Shown here: positions 22,685 through 35,226 of the stretch, piece after piece
How positions within the stretch are numbered: the stretch's first letter is position 1
How the letters are laid out: every line of letters begins with the position of its first letter
From: Tubulanus polymorphus
Lineage: Eukaryota > Nemertea > Palaeonemertea > Tubulaniformes > Tubulanidae
DNA: 64,000 nt
Direction of reading: 5' to 3'
Assembly (NCBI RefSeq): GCF_964204645.1
Contig: NC_134026.1
Location: 18,742,650 to 18,806,649, forward strand
Translations under genes and position numbers: made by a program
Notes under the pieces: generated by a model
Databases searched by the model: none
What the model saw: only the letters and a program-made list of their open reading frames with translations
Told to the model about the DNA's origin: nothing

Positions 22685-25600
22685 ATGGCCCCTAACAACA
22701 TTCCTAACAGGTAATGATCGGTAATTTTCATCAATTACTAGATTTAGTAATTTTTAAAAGTGAGAAAAGGAGAAAAGAAGTCAAGAGTCTAAATAAAAAA
22801 AACGACAGCAAAAAAGCGAAGATTCAGGACTGAAGAAAAGTCGGTGTAGACAGGATCAGGAAAAAACCGATCTGTATTAGTCTGAATACCAGACGTTGTT
22901 GCAGTCCCCTACAACTGTTTGTTTGGAGGAACAACCGTTTGAAGGAGCAATGGCTGGACACTATATTTAGTTTAGTTTTAGACTAGATCTATGTGTGTGT
23001 CGGTAAAAATTACCACCGACCCATCATCCTGATCGATCCTAAAACGTTATAAAACGATCCTAAAATGTTATCACAACGCACCATAGTTTGAATACCAGTT
23101 GTTGTACCCGTTCCCTACAACGTCTGACGCTAAATAGAGGTTAGCTCCTGTTAATTGCAATGATGCAACAACTGATTTTAGTGTCGGATCAAACCTTTGT
23201 ACTAAAATAAATTAATTAGTTACCTTGTTGACTTTTAAAACGTGTTTTGTAATAATATTTTTGATGATTTAAATCGCGAACTGGAGAATTTATTGATTTG
23301 AATTGAATTGTTAGCCTACCAGTCGTTACGTATGGGTTCCCTGGGGAACAACGGCTAGGTACTAAACTCACCGCTGCGTTTGTATAGGCCTATGGCAAAT
23401 TGGGATGCAGCAACGTACTAGGCCTATACAGAAACAGAACGCGATTCACCCAGTCCTCCACAGAGATCTTAAAAATAACTTCATTTAACGAAATGATGTT
23501 ATTTTTCTTGTGAGATTTCAACAACTAAATCAGGGTGGCATAGGCATGGTGACAATGTTCAAATTCAAGAAATTTCACAAAATGAAGGATTTTCTCTATT
23601 ATTCAACTGGACTAAAAGTCTTTTCGCCAATCCATCTAATTGGTACAGAATTGGAATGATATCTGATATTCAGTTGTTGTCCGCGATTTTTGGCATTCTT
23701 TTAAGACCTAAATGAGGTATGTACCCCAAAAAGTAAGTGAAATATCCCAGAAAAACAGGTCTCATCCTTTTATAAATGGACATTAGAATGGATATAAAAA
23801 CTATGGTTTATCTGGACTGCACATATGAGTTTCTCTGGTCCTATTAAGACCAAATTGAGGTGTGTTACAAGCGAAATATCCCAAAAAGATGTCAGATGAA
23901 AATATATAGACATTAGTGTAACCAACCACCCACCACAGACACGTGCAAGTTCACTGTTGTCTACCAGAATTATCTGTCTTCAAACTGCAAGATTTCAACT
24001 TGTCGACAGCCGATTGAGATGAATAAACTACACTGACCTCATGACGTTTTACGTTTGTTCATATTATCATCTTGACGATAAATCTGATTTTAGTACGACT
24101 AAATTTGAGATACAAAAATGATGTGCTGTTTAGCGATGAGACACGCATCGCTCAAGTTGTCTTGTTGCTAACGAACTACAGTGTTATAATGCATAGTTTC
24201 AAAGATGCAGTCACTTTTTGCTATTTCCATATTCATATTGCATCATGCATCAACTATGATCATAAACATAATAACAAGAAAACTGATTATCTGAGGTTTG
24301 TGTTGATAGTTTATGTTTCACACTCGGTTCTGTGAAACAGGATTTCTGTGGTTTAAAGTCATAGCGATTTGAAAGTAACGAGAAATTGTCATTTTGGCAT
24401 CTTAGTGCCTTTGGTAATATCAGACACAAAGGTTCTTGGTGAAAAGCACGATAAAGGCTCGTAGTTGAAGTTTGGGGATGTTTAGTAGCTTAAATTTTCC
24501 AACTTCCCAGTACCCGGTATCTAACATGCATTAACAGCAATGTAGGGTTCATGAATAGGCATACTGGACCTTTAAAGTTGGTAAATTTGAATAGGCGCTG
24601 AAATCCTTGAATTATTGTTATGGTTTTTAAATTACATCTACATCGTGACGATGACGATGACGATCCTTCAGGTGTGACGATGATTTAGTTCTAGTAGTGA
24701 GAGTACAAAACATTGTGTCCTCCTTCACCGCTACTGTGTGAGTCCCGAGTTGATATGCACTAGGCCTACATCATACATTTCAACATAGCCATTAAAATTG
24801 GGAATTTTTGGGTTCATTTTGTAATCAAGTATATTTCATGATTTATTTTCTATTTGATGAATTTTCATGTCTTTTTGATTGAATTGTACGGAAGAGCCTT
24901 GCGACCAGTTACTTAGTAACTTAGTAATTTCTTAAGATGTTGCAGCAGTTGGCAGTGAATTTGGCATAACATGGGCAGGGTGAATTTGGGTCAGCAGTGG
25001 CACCCGTTAAAGCTGTTTTGTACGTTTTCGAATCGATGAAGCGTGAATATTTTGTCGCAAAAACGGATTTTTCTTGCAGGGTAAAAGCCTTGAATTTTCG
25101 TTGGCCTTGAGGCTATGAATACTGTAACAGTTCTTAACTGGTTTAAAGATTCCAATCAAATAAAGGATTCAATTTCAGGAAATTTAAAAAAATGAATGCT
25201 GCTTTCTCCGATACATCTTGAGCTAGCCCTATAAAAGACTCTTTGGCAATCCTTTGAATGTCCAATCCTTATCAAAGATTTTTTGGGTCATGTTAAGACC
25301 TTACTGAGGTAGCCTTTAATATAATCCTAAAATTAAGCAAAGTATTACAGAAAACAAGTCTCATGAAGTAATAAATAGACACTGATATTTACTGACAATA
25401 ATAAAACCAATGGAATATCTTTCAGATGGGAACCGTACACACCATGTGGTGAGCCAATAGAAGGCACCAGATTCATCTCTTTTAAAGTGCCATTGAAAGA
25501 AGTAAGTCTTGCTTTGCATAAGGACCCTTTCTTCCTTTGGCAGGAGGTTCTAGGGGTGGATCCAGGGTCAAAGAAAAGGAGGTATCCACTCAAGAAATGT

Positions 25601-28600
25601 TTGAAGGAATTTTCTAAGCTTTGCCGCAATTTTGTTGTTGCTCATACACAATGATTTTTAGTCCACTTGGGAATTAAGTCTCAGAGGGCTATTGCATTCA
25701 CTTTCCGGCCGTTCGTCCATAGACAGAATCCAGTTATTTTGGGAAGTTTCAATGTATTGTCTTGACCTTTGGTTTAAATGTGTATCTACCCTAAACACAT
25801 CGGCTCAAGATGATACGGACAAGTAAAACGATGAGCCTTATCACAAGAAAAAAAGCAATGCGCCAGAGATCAGTGTAGGTTAGTTTTGCTTGCCGACATT
25901 GCTGGCATTGGAAAAGAGATATTTAATGTGGGTTAGTTTTATTTACCGACATTGCTGACATTGGAAAAGAGATTTTTAATGTAAGTAATAGTTTTACCTG
26001 CCGACGTTGGGATCGATGGACTGAGCGTATGCGTGAATTACCCTTAACCCTTATATAAAGTGGCTGGGATTCACAGACTGGGTATGTGCGTGGATTACCC
26101 TTATATAAAGTGGCTGGGATCGACGGACTGGGTGTGTGCGTGGGGTACCCTGATATAAAGTGGGTGGGATCGAGGGGCTGGGTGTGTGCGTGTATAACCT
26201 TTATATAAAGTGGCTGGTATCGAGGGGTTGTGTGTGGGACCGCGTGTGTGCATGGATTACCCTTATATAAAGTGGATCCCGTCGATCCCGATGTTGGCGA
26301 TGTCAGCAAGTAAAACTAACTCACATCCAATTGCCGGCACTTCTCACTGTATGATCTCTTAACATTGCGTCTGAAAAGCCAAATCACAACTTCCGTTTCT
26401 ATATAATCATAGGCTACACCGAACGAACTACAATCCCATTACTATACTTGATCCGATACATCTTCTGCCTAAAAAACTGGCAGCCATTGTTGTTAGCCAA
26501 GATCAGCACTTTTGACACATTTTTAGGATCAACTGTGTTGATTGATCCTTATAGAATGGTTCTGAGAGTTACTCTCTGCTAGCTCTTGGTGGCACCAATT
26601 GTAACCAATGGATATGCACAACTGATATTTTGTCATTAGGAGGGAAATAGGTATTGGAATTTATATGGCAAGTTTCGTCCATCAGCTCTAAGCCGTTTGG
26701 AAGTGCTGGGAGAAAATGTGCAAAACTTCACTGAATTTTCCCCCATTCTACTAATCGATGCTTGCCCTTGTTTTCTGACATCACAGGGACAGCCCTTCAG
26801 AAGGGTATTACTTGGAAATCCCTCTAGAAGGGCTTTCCGAGTGACATTATCAAGAACTGTGCTACCATGTTCTTGTGACTCATAGGGAAAACCCATTACC
26901 ATGTAGGCCCTATATCATCAAAGTTGAACATGCTTACTACACAGTCTACAATGATTTCATCTTTATCAGCTGTTTATACTTCATTGCAAGAACAAATCGA
27001 TTTTTGTGCTCAAAACTAAAATGTACTCCGTTGATCCTCCTGGAACCATGGTCCTTTATTAAGGTTTTCAAGGGAAATTTGAGAACATGATGTGACCTTT
27101 TTTGTGCCCAAAAAGGTCATTTTTGCACTCAATTCCGAGACCTGTAGCTCCCGAATGGTTGGCCATTTTTCATTAAATTCGTGAAGGTTATACTTTGTGA
27201 GGGCTCTTATACATATCAGACATAAAACTGATCAATGAATATATTCTTTGATCAGTCAAGCGTGTCACAATCAGTAGCCATCTTATTCTTAGTTTCATCA
27301 ATTTGTAGTCTTAATATTTGATAAATTGTATCGCTGTCGTAGTATTCATCTCTTTAGGTGGACTTGGATTTACCCAGGTTTTTGTTCTCACCACCAGGGG
27401 AGTTGAATATTGAATATTTGAGGATGGATTTTTAAGGTGCCTCAACACGTTAAGGAGGGATGTCCTGACCCCATCGGACAACCCCTAGTAACTGGAGCCA
27501 ATTGTCACTATCAGCCAATGGGAATGGCACATTTCATTTCAGTCAGGGTTATACTCTCAAAAGTGCCTAAGCAATGATATACAATTGGCAATCTGATTGG
27601 TGCCACGTCTTATTTCTAGCTCAGGCTTTTGTTTTGATTGCAGTACTCCTGAATTCCGCCAAAAATCTCACATAGTTGTTTTTTTTTGTCTTCCACTGTC
27701 ATCACAATCATCATAATTTTTCCAATCGAAAAGAGTATTCTTTGATCTAACTATTTGAAAAAAAATTGTTTTCTTCATTTCTCGCATCATTTGAATTTAG
27801 ATACAATTTTCACTCTATTTAGCCCATTTCTGGGGTTTGGCGTTTATTTTTTGTCCGTCATCCATTCGTCTGTCTGTAGAGAGAATCTAGTTCTTATGGG
27901 AATTTTTGCAATCAGAGGCTGTCCGATCACGGGCCAATTTACCTGTCGGAAGCCATTTTTGTTGAGAGACCAGCGCAAATTCTACACTGAGATCGCGGAA
28001 TTGTGAGACGATAGGTAGACTGGTTCCCCTTTACTTTGAATATATTGATTTTATTTTGCTGATTTAGCAAATGCAGACCATGTGTCAACGTTTGAAAATT
28101 CAAAAAAGGGGGTTCGAACTACCGAACCACCCCCCCCCTCCCTAGGGACGCCCATGGATATAAAAGTTGTGGAACATGACGCTTTCTATGATTGTGGTGA
28201 TTTTCAAGGTCATTGGCATTTGCATAGGACTATGTTCACCGTGAAATTACATTAGTATTTCCTAATTTAGGATCTATGCATATTTTATCAGCGCATTCAA
28301 TTGCAAAGTTATTAACTCATTTATTTTCATGTTCATTTATATTCATATTTCAGTCACTTAATCGAAAACTGAAGGAAAGTGACAGGTAAGAGCTGACAAG
28401 TGAAGGTCAATAAATCAATAACTTAAATGGAAAAGTCAATAGGCTAACCCTGCAGTCAAATAGGCTAGCTCTCTTCCAGGCCCGTAGCAAGGAGCAAAAC
28501 TGTGTAGCGGCCATGGGATCAGATAAGCTGCGTTCACACGACAACTAGTTAGACGGGTCTAAATGGGTCCGTACCGGGTTCACTCTTTTAGACCGTGCAA

Positions 28601-31600
28601 AATTTGACCGGTCTAAACTTGACCGGTCTAATTTGGAACTTAAACTAGTTCTTAAACTATTTATTTGTGGTCTTGTCAAAGATATACTTTCGTTTGACTA
28701 TAGTGAAAAATTTATTGCTCACCTACCAACCCATACAGAACCCTTTTGTGGTTTGTGAAAAAATGTGTGAATAGGTGGGGGCCAAGAAGAATAGAAAAAA
28801 GGCATTTCTCAGAGAAAGCAGCTGCATGCGTCAAATGTCACCGGTGGGGGCCACCCGCGATGTTAAATATTTTTGGAGAAATCCATCCGAAAAGATATAA
28901 TTTCACGTTTTAATCATCTCACTCTTGGCGAAAGGAGCAACTTCCATGGGGAAGGCAGGGCTCCGGACCCGAAACTACCCCCAAAATCCACCTCTGTAGA
29001 AACAATATCAACCAAATTTAAAACCTGTGTGCCAGATATATTTCAAGAGATGATATATGCCAAAGCACTCTGCGTCCAATGACACCAGATTCAAATTATT
29101 TTGGCAACTGCATTAGATGCGATGGCGAAGACAACATAACCCTTTATGGAATTGATACATTAGATGTTCAATAGCATGAAACTGACTTTTATTTGTTCAT
29201 TCATGATTTTGTAGATTTAATCCTAGTGATTTGATAAAGATTGTTCAATGTAAAGCGGACGGACTGGGTTTGATTATCGATCTGACGAACACGAATAGAT
29301 ACTATAATCGCGAGGTTTGTATGATTTATTCTGCTCATGAAAACATAACACAAGCTATGAGAGCTGGTAACCAAGTGGTCTTTTTTCAATGTTCCTACTT
29401 GTCTCATCAATTCATGAGCTTATTCCTGGGTTGTTGAGGATATAAGTTATAACGAACGCTTGCCTAATTCTTCAGGAAATTATAAAACATGGAGTTGAAT
29501 ACAAGAAAATACATACCGAAGGCCAAAAAGTACCGAGTAAAAAAGTGCAGGAAAGGTAAAGATTATTGTTTGTAATAGAATTTAGATACCTGTTCCTGGT
29601 ACATGAATATTGTAAGATACCTGTTCCTGGTTCATGTATGTTGACTTCGTGTTCCTTCCTATTTTTGCAGTTTCATGAATGCTGTTGATGAATTCTTGCA
29701 GAAAAATAGTGATAACCGTAAGTTTATATACAACATATACAAAGGACTCTTTTATGGAATATTGGGAGTTTTAGCAAACTGTTCTGAATTCAGAAATCTT
29801 TATTTTCTCTATATCGGTATGTATTAATTGTCCTGATGGAAGCATTGATTACTAATTATCAATCGCACAGATACTTCATCATTGCTTGTCAGGGTTTTGC
29901 ATCGTGTGCAAGATTCGAGCCAACATGCGCCATCGCTGAATTCCCTTCCTTTGCCTATTCTCAAAAACGTTTTGGCAAAAATTGTGCAAAGTATACCATT
30001 GGATAAACAAACGGACTGATCTCCACAGAGCAGTTACCAGATATTTCTTCAGAATTTGTATAAGGTGATTCAATTTAGAAAGTTTTGGGCAGTACAGTTG
30101 TCCCATATAGTTTACCATAATTGGGGCATTAGCTGGGCAGTTAACAACAATCATTTAAGTAAATTGTTTAACCATCCACATGGACAATTGAACGATTTGA
30201 TTTTATGGAAGTCAGTCGATTGTCTAATGCTGCTTTCTTTCCCTTTCAATGAATGCTTGAAGTTACTTAACATGTAATACTTTAATGAAATTGATTCTGT
30301 TACAGAAAAGCTGATAGGTATTCATTGTACACATGGGGTCAACCGAACAGGATACCTAGTCTGCAGGTTTGTACGGTTTTCGAACCCAATGACATCGAGA
30401 TTACCACGGTATGAAACCCTGCCTCTCTAGACTGAGTGCGCAGCTTAGATGGCGTTATAATTAGACAATCAGAAATCCTGTTTTGTTTTAGCCCGACGTT
30501 TCCATTTATAGTTAATGTATGAAATTTGCCTCAGCGAATAGGTCTATACAACGGGCATCTGATTGGTGCCGCAAGAAAACCTGCAGCAAACCTGCACCTG
30601 GGCACCCATTCTTGTGTGGCAGGGTTTCATGCCGTGGCTGAGTCTAGCATTAAAGTTCAAATCCCTGCCTGGGGAGGATGACTTTTAGTAGGCCATGAAA
30701 AATATTTAACTTATAATCTATAAACTGTCGGATAGATTTATGATATCAGAAGTTTTCGGATTTTGACTTTTCATGGGCTTATAATTCTATTTTTCTCATT
30801 TTTTGAAAGGTATATGATAGACAGAATGAATTTCGATGCAGAAACAGCTATAAAAGGTTATAAAAATCTTTGGAAAATCAAACATCTCTGATATATCCCA
30901 ATGCTCTCAGAAGATAAACAGTACAGCTTGCTTCATTTTGATCATTATGATTTGGGACCAATTCAATAAATCAGTTTATGAGATATCCGGATTAAACGTC
31001 AGATTCTATATACATTTTGGAGTAGGTGGCTCATGAATTATATGCAGATTAGATCAAGCTAGATTTCACTGATCTGAATAAACGAGTTTGACTGTACTTT
31101 CTATTGGCACCGTACCTTGTATAGGTAGAATACCAATTATTTTATTAATTTGATGTTTTCAGCTTTCAATGATGCGAGAGGCCACGAAATGGAACGACCA
31201 CATTACCTCGCTGATCTACGCGGTGAACCTTAGTAAGTCTTCTAAAACCCTTGTACAATGAAATCTTAAGTTAGTGGAACTCATTAATATTGAAAGAGGC
31301 TGGTGGCATCTGAAATAAACGTCGAGGGACACTGGAGTGGAAAAAAGATATTTTTGGGCCTCATGAGGCATAGCCTACATTTTGGATGCTAATTTATTTC
31401 GGAAATGTTCAACGGTTTTGGAACGCAATGTATGTCAACAGGAATGTATACTGGGTATTCATCGAGCTTTGTACTGCATTTACGTTGTTTCTAACACTTG
31501 AATTTGTAGTGTGGACCCACCCGACAAGAGGACGCATAGGATGGAAGAGCAAGGAAAACAACATAGACAGCAGCAGCAGCAACAGCAAGATGTGAACGAA

Positions 31601-32412
31601 TACTGGAATCCAGAACATAGTGAGAGGGATGATCATTGGCGGGTAAATGATGACAGGTAAATTCATGATAATCTAGTCTTCATTAATTCAATTAAGAGTA
31701 ATACACCAGCATAATACAGAGCAGGTAATCTGATCTGGATGTTATTTGCAGTCCAGCTGTTCATAGATTTATGTTTTTAAAACTAGTCAGGTTTTCTGTC
31801 CGCCTGTCTTTCCATCCATGTGGTGGATCATGTCTTGTTTCCTGTTGTATTTGGATGAATATTCAGGGTATTGGTATTGCTCAAGTTAGATCTTTTGGGA
31901 CCATGAAGATGTGTCCAACTTGAGTGACATCCGAATTAGTAGTAATACAGGCATTTCATTTGCCCAGCAGACCTTAAGCCGCTCGATTTCACAAAGAGTT
32001 GGATGTGTTACTTGAATAGTGTCACAAAAAATATTTCTACAAAGTCTATTTGTCTTTCTGAACATTCATTAGGATGGAACATGACTGGCGGGAGCAGCGC
32101 GAGACGAATATTGGTGGCGGTTACAACGATCGAAATCAATATGGCTACGACGACGGCTACTCAAGACATGGATACAGCGACTATGGATGGCGTCATTCAC
32201 GACATTCAGTACCGTATCACAGCAACAATTGCGGCAGGAACAGTTTCCGCTATGGACGACAGAACAGTTACCACTATGGACAACAAAATAGATACCGGTA
32301 CGAACCTAGGTCTTACGAACGGTCGTATGACTTTACGCAGGATACGTTTGACGATCGTCCGAGTTCATCGAAGAGATCTAGAGAAGGTTTAGGTCGCCGT
32401 AGAACGCCGTAA
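22685..32412 (+). CDS. DUSP11: RNA 5'-triphosphatase/diphosphatase DUSP11 (PIR1)
   Basis: A nuclear cysteine phosphatase that removes gamma and beta phosphates from RNA 5' ends. Eleven coding exons: 22685-22710, 25426-25501, 28354-28385, 29215-29314, 29476-29555, 29671-29717, 30306-30366, 30810-30856, 31163-31232, 31510-31656, 32073-32412; 341 residues in one unbroken frame. Exon 2 has the family phrase GTRFISFKVPL; exon 4 has GLGLIIDLTNTNRYY. The catalytic loop HCTHGVNRTGYLVCR (Cys128, Arg134) is in exon 7. The start in exon 1 (MAPNNIPNR) joins WEPYTPCGEPIEG, as in the vertebrate N-terminus. The C-terminal tail carries seven glutamines in exon 10, then a Tyr/Arg/Gly/Asn-rich disordered stretch ending RRRTP. 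AATAAA at 32471-32476 follows the stop by about 60 bases. The exon 8 acceptor (TTGAAAG) is weak but fits phase and family. Confidence 0.93.
25650..25810 (+). repeat. GTCCGTCCG-family dispersed repeat, copy 1
   Basis: It reads TAGTCCACTTGGGAATTAAG..CAGAGGGCTATTGC..CACTTTCCGGCCG..TCCATAGACAGAATCCAGTTATTTTGG, then TGTATCTACCCTAAACACATC. The same order is at 33835-34000, and part recurs at 27815-27900. It lies in DUSP11 intron 2. Confidence 0.75.
25870..26330. repeat. Composite repeat: 50-bp tandem array bracketed by inverted ends
   Basis: Five units end with (A/G)TATAAAG at 26060, 26110, 26160, 26210 and 26272. The first three intervals are exactly 50 bases; the last is 62. Each unit contains TGGGATCGA(C/G)GG(A/G)CTGG and TGTGTGCGTG. 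On the left are about two 54-base units with GTTAGTTTT..GCCGACATTGCTGGCATTGG (25876-25980). On the right is the inverted form, GATGTTGGCGATGTCAGCAAGTAAAACTAACTCACA. The whole looks like a small inverted-repeat element with an internal minisatellite, in DUSP11 intron 2. Confidence 0.85.
28150..28290 (+). repeat. Single copy of the 154-bp family unit
   Basis: It contains GTTGTGGAACATGACGCTTTCTATGATTGTGGTGATTTTCAAGGTCATTGG as ordered short blocks, matching the units of the array at 34430-35090. It lies in DUSP11 intron 2. Confidence 0.7.
30376..30686. mobile_element. Inverted-repeat element with B-box-like ends, worn copy in DUSP11 intron 7
   Basis: It starts ten bases after the exon 7 donor with TTTTCGAACCCAATGACATCG and ends GTTCAAATCCCTGCCTGGGGAGGATGA. 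Between are blocks shared with 43618-43961 (ACGAAACCCTGCC..CTAGAC, GTGCGCAGCTTAGATG, AATCAG..ATCC, GTTTCCCATTT-like). The left end has lost its CATCCTCCC tip. Confidence 0.8.
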
Positions 32413-32476
32413 TGTGACTAATGAATAATCTTTATCGATTTAATGCACGAAAAGTTAGGTATTTAATTTCAATAAA

Positions 32477-33834
32477 GAATTTTTTAACTACCGGGTACAC
32501 ATGGAGAATAGTCAATTTTAGAATTCTTCAGTCAGTTACATGGATAACGCCTCGTTTTTATGCCAGAGCTCCCTTGACGCCAACATATTTGTGAGAACAA
32601 ACATGGCAAATCCAACTCGAAATTCAATGAAATTACCATCTCCTTAACAAGGGGGATGTCTCAAATCGAACCTATTGCAAATTAGCAACACAAATTGAAC
32701 AGCGGACTCTCACTCAGACATAATTGCAAACTATGATTCAAAACACAGGATGAATTTAAATCCTTATTTTCATGGAAAATTCATCAGAAGCTACATGTAT
32801 TACCCATCAAATTGAATTGTAACTCGCAATTTTCTGGACGTATCGGCCCCACTCCGCGCTGCTGCGCCACCGCGCGGGATTTACGCGAAGCAGCAAACAC
32901 AAACATGGCCACTCTCTCAATTTTCAATAATAGAAATCGTGTGTGCATTTCAATTATTTCGGCTGTTAGGGTTTTAAGGCACAATATAAGTTGATGATGT
33001 GATATGGCGATGTTAATTAATGATAATTCCACAGTGAAGCTAGTCACGAACGGTGCCGATTGAGTGTACAGCTGCCAAAAACACTGAAATGTGCGTAGTT
33101 GCGTATTTGCAGTGAATTGCAGACGAAACATGAAGCCTTAACGGCCGTTTAAAAAAAAATTATACCAATCGCAATTGTAAAATGAAAATGAGATAGAACC
33201 TAAGTTAAAATTCTGGCCATTTCTAAAATGTTATTACTAATTTTTAGTCAGTGCGGAACATTTAGTTTTCCAACAATAATGAGGGGTGGAAGGTAGTCAT
33301 GCAATTCAAGTCATCATTTATTACACGTTACTTCCGTGTTGTTGAAAATCTCGCGAGTCCTGGACCAAACCCCATTGAACAATGTGATCTGTGTGCTGGC
33401 CACAAATGCACACAGATCACACTGCACTACCCATTACACACTCCAGTACCCACAGCTTTCATATATCCATCCAAATATTTAGAGTGTCTTTCTTCCTGGA
33501 TTCTAAAACTAAAACCAACTTGTGTCACAATCAGTATTTGTTAGATTTTCAAAAAATGTTACCGGACATGATGTGATCTTTTGACATTTCTAGTTTATTT
33601 GATTTTACTAATGATACTTATTGGGTTATTCCCATTTTCTAGACAGGTTACAAAGGTGTCATGAAGTGCTTAAAAAACAAAGTGATAGCTTTTTCAACCA
33701 AGTTTTGGGTCTAGTTTTAAGGACATACATCTCCTAAATGTGCATTTGTCAAGTGATAAACGTTGCGCACTTGGCGGCTGAAAAATCATGTTTGATTTTT
33801 GTGACTTTGATCTTCGCAAATGAAAAACAAATGC
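32477..33834. other. Spacer downstream of DUSP11; a CpG-rich patch at about 32830-32900
   Basis: Mostly AT-rich. A short CpG-rich patch around 32840-32890 (CGGCCCCACTCCGCGCTGCTGCGCCACCGCGCG region) stands out and is followed by AACATGGCC at about 32903, which would make a short frame ending at 32994. No homology was recognised. It could be a promoter or a first exon of an unrecognised transcript. Confidence 0.35.
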
Positions 33835-34140
33835 TTTTTAGCCCACTTTGGACTTTAGTCCCAGCGGGCTATTGCGTTCACTTTTCGTCCGTCGTCCGTC
33901 CGTCCGTCCGTAGACAGAATCCAGTTATTTTGGCTGGTTTTGAAGACGCTTCAAGGTAATGTCTTGATATTTGGGTTACACATGTATCTACCCTAGACAC
34001 ATCTTCAGCCCAAAAACTGGCCCTGTCAGATTCAAGATGGCCGACTGGCAGCCATTGTTGTTCGCCAAAATCAGCACTTTTTACACATTTTTGAACTTTT
34101 TGAGGGAAATTTTGAAGACGCTTTGATCAATCTTTCGGAT
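33835..34140 (+). repeat. GTCCGTCCG-family dispersed repeat, copy 2, with TCCG microsatellite
   Basis: The order is GCCCACTTTGGACTTTAGTCCC, AGCGGGCTATTGCGTTCACTTT, four to five GTCC units (about 33892-33911), then TAGACAGAATCCAGTTATTTTGG and TGTATCTACCCTAGACACATC, followed by AAGATGGCCGACTGGC. It matches the copy at 25650 and runs into the tandem array to the right. Confidence 0.8.
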
Positions 34141-34429
34141 TATGTGAATTCCCCCAGGGCCCATCAGCATAACAAACATTGGGTCGATCGGATTCAAGAT
34201 GGCCGTCCTATGACATTTTTAGTGCCCAAAAATGTTAATTTTGGCCCAAATTCTGAGTCCTGTAGCTTCCTACTGGTTTATCATTTCTCATTGCAATTTG
34301 TGATGGGTATTCTTTGGAAAGGGATGTTTTATACCTGAGACAGGTATTTTTCATCAGCCAATTATGACGCAATTGGCGGCCATCTTGGTGTCAGCAGTAC
34401 TCATTCGTAAGTGGGAAAAAGTTTTTCCA

Positions 34430-35090
34430 CATTATATTGATACCTAAGCGTATTTTGTTACCACAATTATTTAGAAAGTTGCAGCTCATAACGTGTTCTA
34501 TGATTGTGGTGAGTTTCGAGGTCATTGGTTTTTGTATATGGCCACCAGGGGGCGTTGAATAATGCAATATCTTAGATTTCTATATTATATTCGTATCAAT
34601 GCATATTTTGTAACCACAATCAATTGCAAAGTTGTAGCTCATGACATCATCTATGATTGTGGCAAGTTTTAAGGCCATTATTTATTCTATATGGTCACCA
34701 GGGGGCGTTGAATAGTAGAATAACTTAGTATTTCCTTATTATATTGGTACTTAGGCATATTTTGTTACCATGATCAATTACAAAGTTATAGTTCGTGACA
34801 TGTTCTATGATTGTGGTGAGTTTCAAGGTCATTGGGTTTTGAATATGGTCACCAGGGGGCGTTGAATAGTAGAATAACTTAGTATTTCCATATTTAAGTG
34901 GTAACGAGGCATATTTTGTTATCACAATCAATTACAAAATCGTAGCTGCTGACATGTTCTATGATTGTGGTGAGTTTCAAGGTCATTGGATTCTATATAT
35001 GGTCACCAGGAGGCGTTGAATATTGAAATTGTTAGATTGTTGAGCATTTGGAACCACTTCTCAAGTGGGCATGGTGTCCCTGGACCCCTA
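34430..35090 (+). repeat. Tandem repeat, about 154-bp unit, four copies
   Basis: TGATTGTGG(T/C) occurs at 34501, 34654, 34808 and 34962, spacings of 153, 154 and 154. Each unit has CAAGGTCATTGG, a GGTCACCAGGGGGCGTTGAATA block and a GCATATTTTGTTA(C/T)CA block. The array ends with AGTGGGCATGGTGTCCCTGGACCCCTAG, which also closes the copy at 61320-61540 and a remnant near 54570. The array stops about 140 bases from the 3' end of receptor 2. Confidence 0.9.
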
Positions 35091-35226
35091 GTTTCTGAGT
35101 GAAACAACAATTGAGTGATTCATGTGACTCATGCCCGAATTTTGTTGCTAAAAATTGGTTGAATGTGTTTATTAGATTTTTAGATGTCAGTGACACGTTT
35201 GCACGTATTTTCTAATGGACCAAAGG

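Noticed and set aside
26010-26272. Repeat-spacer layout resembling a CRISPR array
   Set aside because: Units are contiguous 50-bp tandem repeats without unique spacers, in an animal intron.
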